This document shows positions 63,307 to 64,000 of a stretch of 64,000 bases of DNA, in pieces; position 1 is the first letter of the stretch; the number at the start of each line of letters is the position of its first letter. The translations under genes were made by a program, and so were the position numbers. The notes beneath the pieces were generated by a model. The model saw nothing but the letters and a program-made list of their open reading frames with translations. It did no database searches and was not told the DNA's origin. The DNA is from Sebaldella termitidis ATCC 33386 (GTDB taxonomy: Bacteria > Fusobacteriota > Fusobacteriia > Fusobacteriales > Leptotrichiaceae). Location: the NCBI RefSeq assembly GCF_000024405.1, contig NC_013517.1:1860001-1924000 (forward strand). The letters are read 5' to 3'.

Positions 63307-64000
63307 AAAGTATGTGGAAATTTTAACTCCGTTACTGGCGGTATTGACAGCCTTAATAATAGGGGGAATAATAATCCAGCTGAATGGCGTAAATGCATTT
63401 GAGGCATATGGGCAGTTATTTAAGTCGGCATTTTATCAGGCGAATCCGAAGGCACCGTTTATGAGCGGACTGGCAAAGACACTGCTGACGGCAACACCGA
63501 TGATATTTGTGGGATTATCAGTAATGATAGCTTTTAAGGCGGGATTATTTAATATAGGAGCCCAGGGACAGATGATAATGGGCGGAGTAGCAGCAGCAGT
63601 AGTAGGGATATATGTAAAGAATGCATTTCTGGGGAACTTTGTAACAGCAATAATAGCAGCAGGAATAGCAGGTTTTTTATGGGCTTCGATATCAGGTTAT
63701 CTGAAGGCAAAGTTTGGAGTTCATGAGGTAATAAGTACAATAATGTTAAACTATATAGCGATCAATCTGCAGAATTATCTTCTGAACTATCCGTTGAAAG
63801 ATCCGGCATCCCAGAATGTCCAGACAATGAAGGTTCTGGAACCGGCAAGATTGTTTTTGCTTGCCCCGTCAACAAAACAGAAGCTGAATTTAGGATTTAT
63901 ACTGGCAATAGCAGCGGTAATACTGGTATGGTATTTCTTCGGTAAGACAAAACAGGGCTATGAGATGAAGGCAGTAGGTCTGAATGCAGGTTCTGCAGAG
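63299..64000 (+). CDS. ABC importer permease, BMP-associated (partial, runs off window)
   Basis: Starts at ATG 63299 inside the end of the ATPase gene, with GGAGG upstream. 234 codons are present before the window ends. MNKKYVEILTPLLAVLTALIIGGIII is the first membrane segment. IAFKAGLFNIGAQGQMIMGG is the family signature that contacts the ATPase. GVHEVISTIMLNYIAINLQNYLLNYPLKDP matches the YufP/NupB-type permeases. Several other hydrophobic segments are visible. A second permease would be expected further downstream. Confidence 0.93.
   Translation, partial: MNKKYVEILTPLLAVLTALIIGGIIIQLNGVNAFEAYGQLFKSAFYQANPKAPFMSGLAKTLLTATPMIFVGLSVMIAFKAGLFNIGAQGQMIMGGVAAAVVGIYVKNAFLGNFVTAIIAAGIAGFLWASISGYLKAKFGVHEVISTIMLNYIAINLQNYLLNYPLKDPASQNVQTMKVLEPARLFLLAPSTKQKLNLGFILAIAAVILVWYFFGKTKQGYEMKAVGLNAGSAE

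Overview
The window is AT-rich, densely coding DNA from a diderm anaerobe. The best fit is a fusobacterium of the Leptotrichiaceae, with Sebaldella as the leading guess. The main evidence is a pair of giant autotransporters with the characteristic fusobacterial N-terminal domain, Gram-positive-like genes (accC-asp23-amaP-nusB) in a cell that also has an outer-membrane secretion route, strong AGGAGG ribosome binding sites and an oxygen-sensitive glycyl radical enzyme. This assignment is inference; no rRNA or tRNA gene was seen.

Layout. 1-3.9 kb: the 3' part of a galactitol-type PTS operon (end of EIIA, EIIB, EIIC, PfkB-family sugar-phosphate kinase, class II aldolase, small membrane protein, its own HPr-like protein). 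4.4-12.2 kb: intact autotransporter behind a consensus promoter. 12.5-14.5 kb: small acetyltransferase and an opposing oleate hydratase. 14.8-24.2 kb: housekeeping genes (dGTPase-like HD hydrolase, Era, a phosphoesterase, a ParB-like-fold protein of unknown role, a HAD phosphatase, DnaE). 24.4-29.3 kb: a BCCP-like gene without the biotin lysine, then accC, asp23, amaP, nusB and a STAS/receiver/PP2C regulator. 29.4-42.2 kb: many small monocistronic units (HMA protein, GNAT enzymes, AraC regulator with a DMT transporter, DUF4189 protein, YifB/ComM, an OppA remnant beside an XRE regulator, a DKNYY protein, amidase plus membrane protein, Ogg2-type glycosylase) and then thioredoxin.

42.7-64 kb is dominated by purine-nucleoside functions: three PnrA/BMP-family lipoproteins, purine nucleoside phosphorylase, two Crp/Fnr regulators, and the start of a nucleoside-type ABC importer (ATPase and permease, cut by the window end). 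The glycyl radical enzyme YjjI and its activase YjjW sit directly behind two of the lipoprotein genes. A second giant autotransporter in this half (49.0-55.8 kb) is broken by a single in-frame TAA.

How the genes probably work together: extracellular nucleosides are bound by the BMP lipoproteins, imported by the ABC system and split by PNP. Two Crp/Fnr proteins share a palindrome, AGGACA-N2-TGTCCT, near their promoters. Its placement suggests that the 61.5-kb regulator represses itself and activates the crp-pnp-bmp unit. The palindromes are seen directly; the circuit is inference. No CRISPR array, insertion sequence, integrase or other clear mobile element was found.
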